From assembly GCF_900103625.1 (NCBI RefSeq), contig NZ_LT629700.1:1054001-1118000 (forward strand): a stretch of DNA of 64,000 nt, in the 5' to 3' direction. This document shows, piece after piece, positions 15,033-24,353 of this stretch. Below the pieces are notes generated by a model. The model saw nothing but the letters and a program-made list of their open reading frames with translations. It was not told where the DNA came from and made no database searches. This DNA comes from Corynebacterium mycetoides. Lineage in GTDB: Bacteria; Actinomycetota; Actinomycetes; Mycobacteriales; Mycobacteriaceae. Position numbers and translations under genes: made by a program. The stretch's first letter is position 1. Every line of letters begins with the position of its first letter.

Positions 15033-17531
15033 TCAAACAGCTAATACAAGACTCTGGGATCCACTCGCCCTGTCTCTGAGCCAGTTTTGAAGGCTGTTTC
15101 GTCCAACTAGAGCGAATTCAGGATCAGAAATCCTGGTGAACTGAAACTCAGTCTTGTCAGATGATTCTCTGAATACAACAGGCACGTCCACGTATTGAGA
15201 GTGCAACTCTAAGTCTTTGATCTGATTTTTAGTCGGCAGTTTTCGGTCGAGCTGATCAGACATCACAAAAACACCGGCTTCACTCTCGCCGAACAGTTCC
15301 TCTGGATAGGTATGTCCGGAGCGCAATAGTTCAGATGAAACTACCGAGATTCCATCACGGCCGTAGAGACAGAGGGCATCTGCGTAATCCAGCTTTGAGG
15401 CTTTCTCGCTGAGAAGGAGCACCTTCCCCCCATCCCAGTGCCCCGCAAGGCGCAGTGCATCGAATGCGATTTTCGCTGTACGAAGATCGTCTACCTCAAC
15501 GACAATTGGAGGTCTCGAATGACTACGGTTGAATCGAACGCCAGCCACTTCGAGAATGTCTGCGAACCGGTTGCGGTAAGTGTGTGAACTTAGGACGCAC
15601 TTTAAGTTCTCAGAGCGTGCTTGCTTCATAGTCTCTTCGTCTAGGTGCTCCAACCCGTTCGGGTCTCGATCCAGATAGAGCACGTTATCCCCGAAGAACG
15701 AATAGACGCCGCGTGAGTAGTTCGACACCACGAACGTATTGCAGGCCATCAACTCGAAGATGCGCCTCGCGAACATCGTTGTACTTTTCGTCTCCGTGTT
15801 GATCGTCATGCCCACATCCGACTCTTTGAAGACACTAGCCATGCGCGATGCTGGCACGGGAGGTTCAAGGTACGGCTCAAACCGTTCCGGAAATTTCTTG
15901 CTTTCGTCCGTAGAGCCGTAGAAGCGGTCGTAGATCTTAAGATCTCTATCGGATTCACATATAGCGTCGAACATTAGCTCCATGGCTCGACTTCGTTCTT
16001 TGTGATTCGAGTACCAGCTGCCGGCGAAAACTACATCACGGCTCCGGGGACCGTTGTTTATCGGGTTGAACAAGCGAGGCTGAACGGCGAAAGGCAGAAC
16101 CGCGACACTTCTGTGTCCATGCTCCTTTTGGTACCGCTTCACGCATTGCTGATCCGTTGTAAATATATGGTCAAACTTGAGCGCGGTATCAACGAAGTTA
16201 TGCTTCTTGTCGTCGTAGTGGGACGGATCTTCTTTATTCCAGAAGACCGTTGGAATGCTACGTTGTCGGCAATAACTCAAAATGTCAAGAAGGGCCGTTC
16301 GGTTCTCTCCTTTGAAGTTTTCTGAGGCATAAACACGGCCTTTCCAAGGTCGAGCTTCCGAGTCTCGTCCGCTCCATGCGGATTCACAGAGAAAGAGATC
16401 GGGCTGGAACTGGTCCATCTCTTTCTTCCAGTTTGCTACAGAAACCTCTTTGAGGTTGCATTCGTATCTGAAGCTGTTGAACGAGAACTCATCTAGGATG
16501 CAAGCGACTTTAATATCGCGGGGGTCTCGCAGCTCGAACCACTTTTCAGTGAAGCCCCTTTTCACGACCTTAACGGAGTTACGGATGGCCGGCGTTGAGT
16601 CCCATTTGCGTAAGCCGATTTCGAGGACTTTCGCATTTCGGGGCACATTAAACGCAATGCAGTTTTTGGTCTGAGCGCCTGCAGTTGATAGGTATTGGAA
16701 TTCGCCGAATTGGTCGCTAACTGACGAAAGCAGACTGTACTCGATCTTTTCGTCACGGTCGCCCAGAAGAACTGCCGTCACCAATGCTGCTTTAGGATCC
16801 TTCAATTCTTGGCGAGACAATAATTCTAATTCGATCTGTAGGCTCTCAACTCCTTCTAATGAAACTTGGAATTTCAGAAAGTCGTTACCGAGTGCCAAGT
16901 ACTCGTAATTGGGTAGAACTCGATCGACGGTTACGGAGGTTTCTTCTTCGAACTCCCCACGCGAATTCTCCTGCCGTGAATTCGTCTTTTCACTGCACTC
17001 TGCAGCTGGGTTGACTGGCTTGGCGGTATCCGTCATAGGTCTCGAGACGCTTTTCCCGTTATTCGACGAAGTCGGCTCAGTCGCTTTAACAAGCTTCGGT
17101 GCCTTGGCTGCCGCTTGGTTAGTAGCCCCAATAGAAGCGCCAAGCGACGGTTTTAAGGCCGTGATTTCCGTACTTAACTGGTCACCGACACGACCAAGCT
17201 GCTCACCAAACTGCTGCTCTATACGACGAGGCAATTGATCGATCGCTATCGAGAGCTGATCGACAGAGTCTTGCGTCTCTGATCTGTTCGTTCCGGCTTG
17301 CGTCAATGACGAAAAGCCACGTTCCAACCGATCATTAACGCGCTGGCTCTGCTTCTCGTTGCGGGCGCTTTGCAAGATGATCGACGCCGAACCGGCCAGC
17401 GTAGCAATGATCATGAACGCTAACGCGGTCGCTCGAAGGCCTGCGCCCATGAGCACGATTGCCACCAACAAGGCAACAGATGCAACTCCCATCAGCCCTA
17501 TAGAAAGAAGGAAAGTTTTAGGTTTACGCAT
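15033..17531 (-). CDS. Membrane-anchored CgeB/DUF3880-type glycosyltransferase
   Basis: This 832-residue protein begins with two membrane helices (about 7-30 and 33-52). A coiled-coil or low-complexity region follows (about 55-185; repeated short helices, Ser/Lys/Glu-rich). A beta-rich module comes next (about 195-330), then a GT-B-like glycosyltransferase of the DUF3880/CgeB kind (CILDEFSFNSFRYEC, PTVFWNKEDPSHYDD, FTTDQQCVKRY, FAGSWYSNHKERS, LMACNTFVVSNYSRGV). The domain order suggests a membrane-tethered enzyme with the catalytic part in the cytoplasm. AAAGG lies 8 bases before the ATG. The upstream 190 bases (17532-17722) hold no gene. Confidence 0.8.
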   Translation of the reverse strand: MRKPKTFLLSIGLMGVASVALLVAIVLMGAGLRATALAFMIIATLAGSASIILQSARNEKQSQRVNDRLERGFSSLTQAGTNRSETQDSVDQLSIAIDQLPRRIEQQFGEQLGRVGDQLSTEITALKPSLGASIGATNQAAAKAPKLVKATEPTSSNNGKSVSRPMTDTAKPVNPAAECSEKTNSRQENSRGEFEEETSVTVDRVLPNYEYLALGNDFLKFQVSLEGVESLQIELELLSRQELKDPKAALVTAVLLGDRDEKIEYSLLSSVSDQFGEFQYLSTAGAQTKNCIAFNVPRNAKVLEIGLRKWDSTPAIRNSVKVVKRGFTEKWFELRDPRDIKVACILDEFSFNSFRYECNLKEVSVANWKKEMDQFQPDLFLCESAWSGRDSEARPWKGRVYASENFKGENRTALLDILSYCRQRSIPTVFWNKEDPSHYDDKKHNFVDTALKFDHIFTTDQQCVKRYQKEHGHRSVAVLPFAVQPRLFNPINNGPRSRDVVFAGSWYSNHKERSRAMELMFDAICESDRDLKIYDRFYGSTDESKKFPERFEPYLEPPVPASRMASVFKESDVGMTINTETKSTTMFARRIFELMACNTFVVSNYSRGVYSFFGDNVLYLDRDPNGLEHLDEETMKQARSENLKCVLSSHTYRNRFADILEVAGVRFNRSHSRPPIVVEVDDLRTAKIAFDALRLAGHWDGGKVLLLSEKASKLDYADALCLYGRDGISVVSSELLRSGHTYPEELFGESEAGVFVMSDQLDRKLPTKNQIKDLELHSQYVDVPVVFRESSDKTEFQFTRISDPEFALVGRNSLQNWLRDRASGSQSLVLAV

Positions 17532-17722
17532 CTAATAGACCTTTCACCAATCGTCAGTGCCCACTTCGGCGGGTGCCAAACCTTAATACTAGCTGCGTCA
17601 AGAGTACTACAAGTTCCGCACTAGTTTGCACCAGAGAGGACTACCCTCGGGTTGTCTAGCTGCCGACCGGGCGATGAGAACGATTATCCACCAACTTTCA
17701 GTTTGGCGGTCTCCTTGAGCAA

Positions 17723-19759
17723 TCATTTTAAGCCCAGTATTTTCTGCAAAACTTGAGCTGCACTACGGACGTCCCCAAGGTCGGAAATAAAAGCGACGGA
17801 TGAACGCGATAGGGTCGATCCCGGCTCTGCCATTGCCCATATCGGCTGACCTGAACCCTCGTAATCCGCCAGTTTCGAAGGCAGAAAGGGGTTCTTCGAA
17901 AAGCGCGTTCCTGCTGTCACCGCATCAGTTACGAGCAGAACATCAAGCTGTGTGCAGGCATTTAGGAATTGAAGGTAAGGAAGGGGCGAATACGTCCGGA
18001 TTGTAATCGGGGCATCATCCTGGTTCAGAATTGGAGCGTTCGACGAGAAGACGTGCAGAACTACTCGTGATCGATCAGCCGAAGTTAAAGTTTCGGAGGC
18101 TCGAAGGAAATCATCAAGCCCACGGTTTTGGTAGAAATTGCCGAAGTAGCCGATATTGATTTGCGTGGGTTCCAAATTCAGCTCATGGGGTACCGCGAAG
18201 TAGAAAGAGCGGTCAAGAGAAGGTTGGGCGATGACAGAGGACTTAGCGTCGACCATTTCTCGGAATGATGCTGGGTATGACCCAAGCATCAAATCCAGCT
18301 GATTAGAATTAGTAAAGATCAAAGAATCTGCGCGCAGCAGAGTTACCGCTTCCGTTAGATCGAAATGGGTTTGCCATTCAAGGTCAGGCCAAGCCGAATT
18401 GCGCAATGTTCTTGCCATACGCCGGGTTAACCTCGTACGCGGGACGTCCCCCACGCGATCATGACCTTGCGAGTCCCATCGCATAGGGTCCGAAAACTCC
18501 GCTGTCCAGTACACGCGAGGGTGGCGCTGTTTATAAAGTACCCCAGCGACGTGGGAACCCGACCACATTGCTCTCGTATAGAGCTCATCGTAATCGGATC
18601 TTGATACCTTCACAGCCTGTTTAGCGAAGTCTTCAATGCTACGCCAGTCGGAGAAAGAAGGAGGAGACTTAATTACCTTTCTATCCTTTACCAAACTTTC
18701 TGAAACTATCAAACTACTGGGATCCACCTTTCGTACCAAAGACATATCCCCGTGCACGACGTCGACGACTTCCCGCCGCGTTCTGATTCTTTTGGAGATT
18801 ACGTTGGCTGCCGGGTCAGCGAATGGAGGAAAGTTGTACGAGATTATCAACTTCTTGGTCTTGTTTTTTCTCACCTTCCCCCACGGAAGCCCAAAAGCTC
18901 CAAGGAGAACAGCTTGCTCTGCGGCTCGTTCGATCTCGTCCGGATGGCGGTCTAAGTAACGGACAACAAAGTCAAACTGGGCGTCAACAAGTGCGTCAAT
19001 AGCCGAGTGAGCCTCAATCGGTACCTTAATCTGACGCAATGCCGCAATGCATCGGAACCGCTCAGCCACCGAGAAACCAAAACTTTCTGAACGTCGGGAG
19101 ACCGAGTCAGCTCGCATGACCCTGATGTAAGCTTCGTTTTCTGCGGAGGGAGGCACGAAGACTTCCAAGTCAGGTCGTTCAAGTAACTGCGCGTAAAATA
19201 CTACGTCCTCCCCTGATCGCAGACTCTCGTCGTAGCGCAAATTTGCGGCTAGGGCGGAGGGCAAGATCTTGCAAGCATTGAAACCGAGTGCCCAAGGAAT
19301 CTCAATTAAGCGCCTAGTTGAATTAGCGTTCGCTTTTATCCGTAAGTTGAGTGAGTTCGAAAAATCTACTTTTCCACCCACGTCATTGCCTAGGGGCATT
19401 AGCGTCAAACGTCTATCCTCACTGGCCCCCAATGCGGATTCAATAAACCCAACTTCAAGCCAATCGTCTGCATCGACGAAGGTAATGAACTGGTGTTGAG
19501 CACAAGCAAGCGCAATGTTTCTTGCTCGACCAGCACCATCCTCAAGTGATCGGAGAACGCGGATGTTGAGCTCGGGATACTGCTCGACAAAGGAATTGAG
19601 GACCTGTTCTGCACCGTCATCAGGACCGTTCAGAACGAAGATCGCTTCCCACAGCTGAGAGCTCGCGGTCTGGCTTTTTAGGGACTGCAGCAATCTAGGT
19701 AAGGTAGCGCACGCCCGATATGTAGGGACCAAGAGGCTAAGACCATGGAGTTGACTCAT
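17723..19759 (-). CDS. Two-domain glycosyltransferase (GT2 + GT-B-like)
   Basis: This 678-residue protein has an N-terminal family-2 glycosyltransferase: GLSLLVPTYRACATLPRLLQ, VLNGPDD, DGAGRARNIAL, and VDADDW as the metal-binding motif. From about residue 300 (KLIISYNFPPFADPAANVIS) it resembles a GT-B enzyme, with INIGYFGNFYQNRGLDDFL and PFLPSKLADYEGSGQPIWA in the donor-binding half. The architecture parallels the gene at 13045-14994, though the two are not close in sequence. The start overlaps the stop of the upstream gene as ATGA (19756-19759), which indicates translational coupling. Confidence 0.83.
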   Translation of the reverse strand: MSQLHGLSLLVPTYRACATLPRLLQSLKSQTASSQLWEAIFVLNGPDDGAEQVLNSFVEQYPELNIRVLRSLEDGAGRARNIALACAQHQFITFVDADDWLEVGFIESALGASEDRRLTLMPLGNDVGGKVDFSNSLNLRIKANANSTRRLIEIPWALGFNACKILPSALAANLRYDESLRSGEDVVFYAQLLERPDLEVFVPPSAENEAYIRVMRADSVSRRSESFGFSVAERFRCIAALRQIKVPIEAHSAIDALVDAQFDFVVRYLDRHPDEIERAAEQAVLLGAFGLPWGKVRKNKTKKLIISYNFPPFADPAANVISKRIRTRREVVDVVHGDMSLVRKVDPSSLIVSESLVKDRKVIKSPPSFSDWRSIEDFAKQAVKVSRSDYDELYTRAMWSGSHVAGVLYKQRHPRVYWTAEFSDPMRWDSQGHDRVGDVPRTRLTRRMARTLRNSAWPDLEWQTHFDLTEAVTLLRADSLIFTNSNQLDLMLGSYPASFREMVDAKSSVIAQPSLDRSFYFAVPHELNLEPTQINIGYFGNFYQNRGLDDFLRASETLTSADRSRVVLHVFSSNAPILNQDDAPITIRTYSPLPYLQFLNACTQLDVLLVTDAVTAGTRFSKNPFLPSKLADYEGSGQPIWAMAEPGSTLSRSSVAFISDLGDVRSAAQVLQKILGLK

Positions 19760-20310
19760 CGGAATACCTGTAAAAGTTTGTACATGTACGGAATCATCCG
19801 TTTTGGTATGTAGGGTTTAAAGGGCTTCGCCCGCGCGGCTAGCCATATAATCAGATCGCTTCTAGCGGGTTCAGGCATCTCCATCACCTTTGAGTTGCCA
19901 GACTCGACTGGGCGGCCAGACGGTACACAAATCCCTCGGATGAAATCATCCGCGTCGCGGTCTGTTTCTAGAGACCCGACCAACTGCAGTTTGAGAACTT
20001 GACCATCGATAGAACAACCGGAGATTGCGATCGAGTCCCATTCTTCCAGTATGGCGATCGTCACTTCAGGGTATCTTCTATCAAGCCATAGCTGCACATG
20101 ACCCTTGTTAGATAGAATCTCAAAATCGTTGGGGATAAAACCGAGGTATATTACAGTTTCCTTCCGTGCCGCGATCCTCGAGGAGTTTGAACACATGAAG
20201 ACACTCCACTGTGGAATTTCTCCTAAGGACCATGGAAGGACAAAACTCTGGGCAACAAAGACTGGAGCCTCCGTCGATTCAGCCACCTGATTCAAAGACC
20301 GAATTCGCAT
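19756..20310 (-). CDS. Protein of unknown function in polysaccharide operon
   Basis: This 184-residue protein matches no family I recognise. The first 140 residues look like a beta-rich fold with alternating hydrophobic residues (VFVAQSFVLPWSLGEI, TVIYLGFIPNDFEIL, VTIAILEEWDSIAI). The basic tail (FKPYIPKRMIPYMYKLLQVF) could touch the membrane. It is translationally coupled to the glycosyltransferase downstream and 5 bases from the one upstream, so it probably works with them. Confidence 0.65.
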   Translation of the reverse strand: MRIRSLNQVAESTEAPVFVAQSFVLPWSLGEIPQWSVFMCSNSSRIAARKETVIYLGFIPNDFEILSNKGHVQLWLDRRYPEVTIAILEEWDSIAISGCSIDGQVLKLQLVGSLETDRDADDFIRGICVPSGRPVESGNSKVMEMPEPARSDLIIWLAARAKPFKPYIPKRMIPYMYKLLQVFR

Positions 20311-20315
20311 GAAAA

Positions 20316-21605
20316 CTACCTCGTGTTGTTCTCGTAAACGGTTTCAAGAAGCTTCAGGAATGCTGCCGGAGCCGCAACCTCTCGCTCATGCGCAACCCAT
20401 TTTGCCCCGCTTTGAGGCACCTCGAGCAGCTTGGGATTCTGGCTTAGATCCACCCATAGCTGCGCTAGTCCCACTGGGTCGTTGGGCTTGACCACATGCC
20501 CGGCCTGAAACCTGTTCACAATCTCGGCCGCCTCGCCTGAGACAACAGCACAGATGTGTATTCCGTTAGACATTAACTCGTAGGTCTTGGAAGGAATCGC
20601 TGCTTCCAGAGAATGCCAATCGGTTAAATGAACGAGTGCGGTATCTGCCCAATCTAGGTCAGCAGTTAGTTCCTCTGGGGGCTTTTGGTGCTCGAATTGA
20701 ATCGGCGCTGATAGTTCTTGGGCGCGTGAGTTTAAATTGTGCCACGAGTCACCGTCACCTACGAACCGGATAGCCAAGTCCAGGCCAAGTTGATTCTGAG
20801 CAATCTTCGCGGCTTCAATTACGTTATCCAGTCGCTGAGCCCTTCCTAGTGTGCCGGCGTAGAGCACGTTCAACTGGCCCTTAACGCTTGATTGACGTTT
20901 TTGATCGGATCTGAGTACCGAGGGAAACACGTTGCGAACTACCGCGGTTGGAACTCGAGCGCTTTGCTTAAGTTGTTCCTCCAGATAAGACGAGGTTGTG
21001 ACTATCCCATCAGCCTTCTCCAACGCAAAATTCACTACTCGCTTTGTAGTAGCGACTAGCAGCTGGAAGGGGCCTTTAGTGAGCAGCTTCTCGCGTAGAG
21101 ACGGGTGCCCCGTCGCTTGGTTCCACTTAGCGCTCTCCTCAAATAAAGCAGGCCAGGCATCCCGCAAGTCGATGACGTACGGCGCTTGAAGCCTTCGGGA
21201 TGCGAACCAAGTAACCAAAGCTGTTGGTAAGGCTGGAACCGTCCCAATGATGACGTCAGGGCGATAGTCTCTAACCGGACCCGCGCGCAAAACCAATCCG
21301 ACAATCATCGCCATTGAAATCCACGCTTGATTCCAAATACGTTGTGTCAAGCTAGGACCTGAAGGAAAGAATCCCGAGCGGAAAATTCTCACTCCGGAAG
21401 GTTCCTCTTCGACTTTGAATCTGAAACTTAACCCCTCAGCAAGCAGCCACTCCCTCATCGACACTTTGCGCTTATAGTGCGGCGGAGGTGCTATGGCTAC
21501 GACCTCGTGCCCAGTATCCACTAGAACGTCAGACAGCCATTTCCAGCGCCTCTGAGGCACCCCGTTTTCTGGTTGCCAATACTGGGAGATAATGAGGATC
21601 TTCAT
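20316..21605 (-). CDS. GT4-family glycosyltransferase
   Basis: This 429-residue GT-B glycosyltransferase has the WcaI/WbuB-like start MKILIISQYWQPENGVPQRR, an N-terminal acceptor domain (GHEVVAIAPPPHYKR), the GTVPALPTALVTWFAS segment, and a donor-binding half with VLYAGTLGRAQRLDNVIEAA, RFVGDGDSWHNL and PSKTYELMSNGIHICAVVSGEAAEIV. The family usually transfers N-acetylated hexosamines in surface polysaccharide synthesis. Length is normal. Confidence 0.88.
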   Translation of the reverse strand: MKILIISQYWQPENGVPQRRWKWLSDVLVDTGHEVVAIAPPPHYKRKVSMREWLLAEGLSFRFKVEEEPSGVRIFRSGFFPSGPSLTQRIWNQAWISMAMIVGLVLRAGPVRDYRPDVIIGTVPALPTALVTWFASRRLQAPYVIDLRDAWPALFEESAKWNQATGHPSLREKLLTKGPFQLLVATTKRVVNFALEKADGIVTTSSYLEEQLKQSARVPTAVVRNVFPSVLRSDQKRQSSVKGQLNVLYAGTLGRAQRLDNVIEAAKIAQNQLGLDLAIRFVGDGDSWHNLNSRAQELSAPIQFEHQKPPEELTADLDWADTALVHLTDWHSLEAAIPSKTYELMSNGIHICAVVSGEAAEIVNRFQAGHVVKPNDPVGLAQLWVDLSQNPKLLEVPQSGAKWVAHEREVAAPAAFLKLLETVYENNTR

Positions 21606-21717
21606 CTATTCGAGAATCCACCTTGCTGCAACTGCAGGGTTCGTGGTGTGCAAGCGGGTTTCATGCTGGAGCGCTAGCGGGGAAGCTAATCGGCACTTCT
21701 ACGGAAACTGTACTCTA

Positions 21718-22977
21718 TCAACGCCAAAGACCCCGGGTATCGATTGCGATCTTCCCGGTTAGTGAACTTTCTCCGATCTCCTTGAATTCGCGGTGATCGA
21801 CTAGCAGCAGAACGATATCTGCTGACTCCACTGCTTCTTGCGGAGACGCCACGAACTCGAGACTGTTGTGCCCTTGAAGCCCCTCTGGCATCGCGGGCAC
21901 GTTCGGTTCTACAACTTTGATATCTAACGCAGGCTCCGCTCCAGCAAGTTGCTGGACGATGTACATCGCTGGGGACTCTCTCAAATCATCGATGTCCGCC
22001 TTAAAGGAAAGTCCCAACGCGGCTACCACAGGAGACTCCAAGCCGGCAGCGGCTTCCAGTACGCTTTTTACCACGTGATCCGGTTTGGAGTCGTTTGTTT
22101 CTCGAGCGGTTCGGATGAGATTGGATTCTTCTGGCGCAGCAGCCACGATGAACCAAGGGTCGACCGCGATGCAGTGGCCACCCACACCTGGGCCAGGATT
22201 CAGTATGTTCACTCTGGGATGATGATTAGCAATCTCAATTAATTCCCAAACGTCAATTCCAAGCCGATCACAGATAAGGGAGAGCTCATTTGCGAATGCA
22301 ATGTTTACGTCTCGGAAAGAATTCTCGGTGAGTTTCGCCATCTCGGCTGTGGTGGCATCTGTCCTTAGCAGATCTGCACTGCAGAAAGTGGAATACAGCT
22401 GACATGCGAGCTCTGTACCGCTTTCGGTCAAACCACCGATGACCCTATCGTTCGATTCCATTTCCTCCATGATTTTCCCAGGAAGAACACGTTCAGGGCA
22501 ATGAGCTACATGGATAGAGTTCGAGGAGAATCCGTCGTGGGTTAGATCAGGACGTTTCTCCACAACGTACTCAGCCATCAGCTTGGTGGTGCCGGGCGGG
22601 GAAGTTGACTCCAAAACAACCAAAGCGCCAGGTGCCAGATGCTTTGCCATCGCGTCGATTGCACTCTTGATGTACTTGAGATCCACTTCGTGGCCCTCGC
22701 CCTTGAATGGGGTCGGCACGCAAACTATGTAAGCATCAGCCTCCGTCTGCTCAGTCTGCGCCGTGAGTAGCCCTTCATCAACCACTCGCTTCAGAAGCAC
22801 ATCAAATCCAGGTTCAACGAAGGGAACCTCTCCGTTGTTAATTGCTGAGACAAACCCTTCGTTAACGTCAACTCCAGTAACAGGAATTCCCTTAGACGCA
22901 ATGAACGCAGCGGTTGGAAGGCCGATGTACCCAAGCCCAACTACGCATACTTTTCGAAACTGTGTCGTACTCTCCAT
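21718..22977 (-). CDS. wecC: UDP-N-acetyl-D-mannosamine dehydrogenase
   Basis: WecC oxidises UDP-ManNAc to UDP-ManNAcA with two NAD+. The protein shows the N-terminal Rossmann motif (VCVVGLGYIGLPTA), the catalytic loop region STSPPGTTKL, HCPERVLPGKI and NDRVIGGL typical of the WecC branch, the GPGVGGHCIAVDPWF active-site cysteine motif, and the C-terminal LGLSFKADIDDLRESP. ATG 22977 has GAGGAAGG upstream; an in-frame ATG at 23001 is less well supported. It is followed upstream by wecB, which makes its substrate. Confidence 0.93.
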   Translation of the reverse strand: MESTTQFRKVCVVGLGYIGLPTAAFIASKGIPVTGVDVNEGFVSAINNGEVPFVEPGFDVLLKRVVDEGLLTAQTEQTEADAYIVCVPTPFKGEGHEVDLKYIKSAIDAMAKHLAPGALVVLESTSPPGTTKLMAEYVVEKRPDLTHDGFSSNSIHVAHCPERVLPGKIMEEMESNDRVIGGLTESGTELACQLYSTFCSADLLRTDATTAEMAKLTENSFRDVNIAFANELSLICDRLGIDVWELIEIANHHPRVNILNPGPGVGGHCIAVDPWFIVAAAPEESNLIRTARETNDSKPDHVVKSVLEAAAGLESPVVAALGLSFKADIDDLRESPAMYIVQQLAGAEPALDIKVVEPNVPAMPEGLQGHNSLEFVASPQEAVESADIVLLLVDHREFKEIGESSLTGKIAIDTRGLWR

Positions 22978-23069
22978 TGCTAGCGCTGGGTCCTTCCTCA
23001 TAGCCTGGCCAAAGTCTCAATCATCCTTGAGAGTTAAAAGCTAGTTAACTCAAACTCTCATCGATGTTA

Positions 23070-24245
23070 CTAGCTTATCCTTGATGAGGACACTAAAGGA
23101 TCGAACTCGGCCACCCGCTTGCCTACACCCATTAACTCGGCGATTGCGGCTACTGCTCTCTCGGTAGCTTTGCCGTCACCGTATGGATTGACCGCGTTCG
23201 CCATCGAAGCGTAAACAGCAGGCTTGTCGAGAAGATTCGATGTTTCTGCCACGATCAATCCCCGATTTGTCCCTACCAACTTCACCGTCCCAGCTACTAC
23301 TGCTTCCGGCCGTTCGGTATTGTCCCTCAACACTAAGACGGGTTTGCCAAGCGATGGCGCTTCTTCCTGCACTCCTCCCGAATCAGTGAGAACCAAGTAG
23401 GAACGGTTCATCAGTGCGGTGAACTGGTCATACGGTAGCGGATCCGAGATGACGACATTCGGCAAGTGCTCAACTTCGGGGAGTACATTATCCCTTACCG
23501 CCGGGTTCAAATGAAGAGGAAGAACGAACACTACGTCTGGGTAGTTTTGTGCTAGATCCTTCACCGCCCCGCCAATGCCTCGCATAGCCTCAAGGTTTTC
23601 CCTGCGATGTGTAGTGATAAGGACTACGCGTTCGTCGGTGCCCAAGAGCTCACTCAACCGAGCGTCCGAGAATTCGACATCCCAAACCGTCGAAACTTTC
23701 AAAGAATCAATGACGGTATTCCCCGTTACCACTATATCCTTGGATCTAATGTTCTCGCGACGCAGATTCTCCCGCGAATCCTTGGTTGGAGCCAAGTGCA
23801 AACTGGATACCTGGCCAATTATTTTTCGGTTAGCTTCCTCGGGAAAAGGAGAGAGAATGTTCCCAGTCCGAAGACCGGCTTCAAGATGAACGATCTTGAC
23901 ACCTCGGTTGAAACCCGCAAGGGCCGCCACCATAGCTGTAGTTGTGTCACCCTGGGCTATGATCACGTCGGGCCGCTCAGCCTCTATGATCTCGTCTAAC
24001 CCTTCTGCCGCTCGGGCTATGAGCTGGTTCAAGGATTGTCCCGGTTTCATTAGATCTAGGTCGAAATCAGGGACAATATTGAAACGCCGATTAACCTGCT
24101 CTAGCATCTCTTTGTGCTGGCCGGTCGAGACAACCACAGAACTAAAACGCTCATCTTGTTGAAGAGCAGAGATGACGGGAGCGACCTTAATCGCCTCCGG
24201 CCGCGTACCGTAGACGGTCATTACTTTGGGTTTCACGGACTCCAT
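23070..24245 (-). CDS. wecB: UDP-N-acetylglucosamine 2-epimerase
   Basis: WecB converts UDP-GlcNAc to UDP-ManNAc. Family motifs are all present: VMTVYGTRPEAIKVAPVI, VVSTGQHKEML, DVIIAQGDTTT, HLEAGLRTGN, PEEANRKIIGQVSSLHLAPT, TTHRRENL, LPLHLNPAV, DSGGVQEEAPSLGKPVLVLRD and ERPEA. I chose ATG 24245 because AAGGGAG lies 5 bases upstream; an ATG nine codons earlier lacks this. With wecC it would supply UDP-ManNAcA to the island's glycosyltransferases. Confidence 0.95.
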   Translation of the reverse strand: MESVKPKVMTVYGTRPEAIKVAPVISALQQDERFSSVVVSTGQHKEMLEQVNRRFNIVPDFDLDLMKPGQSLNQLIARAAEGLDEIIEAERPDVIIAQGDTTTAMVAALAGFNRGVKIVHLEAGLRTGNILSPFPEEANRKIIGQVSSLHLAPTKDSRENLRRENIRSKDIVVTGNTVIDSLKVSTVWDVEFSDARLSELLGTDERVVLITTHRRENLEAMRGIGGAVKDLAQNYPDVVFVLPLHLNPAVRDNVLPEVEHLPNVVISDPLPYDQFTALMNRSYLVLTDSGGVQEEAPSLGKPVLVLRDNTERPEAVVAGTVKLVGTNRGLIVAETSNLLDKPAVYASMANAVNPYGDGKATERAVAAIAELMGVGKRVAEFDPLVSSSRIS

Positions 24246-24353
24246 ACGGACTCCCTTATCGTCGTGCGCCATAGCGATCCTTGTTTTTTACACTCATCTC
24301 GGCGGGACCTTTACAGGACCGAAACTACATTGTGAACTAGCGAGTGCTGCTGC

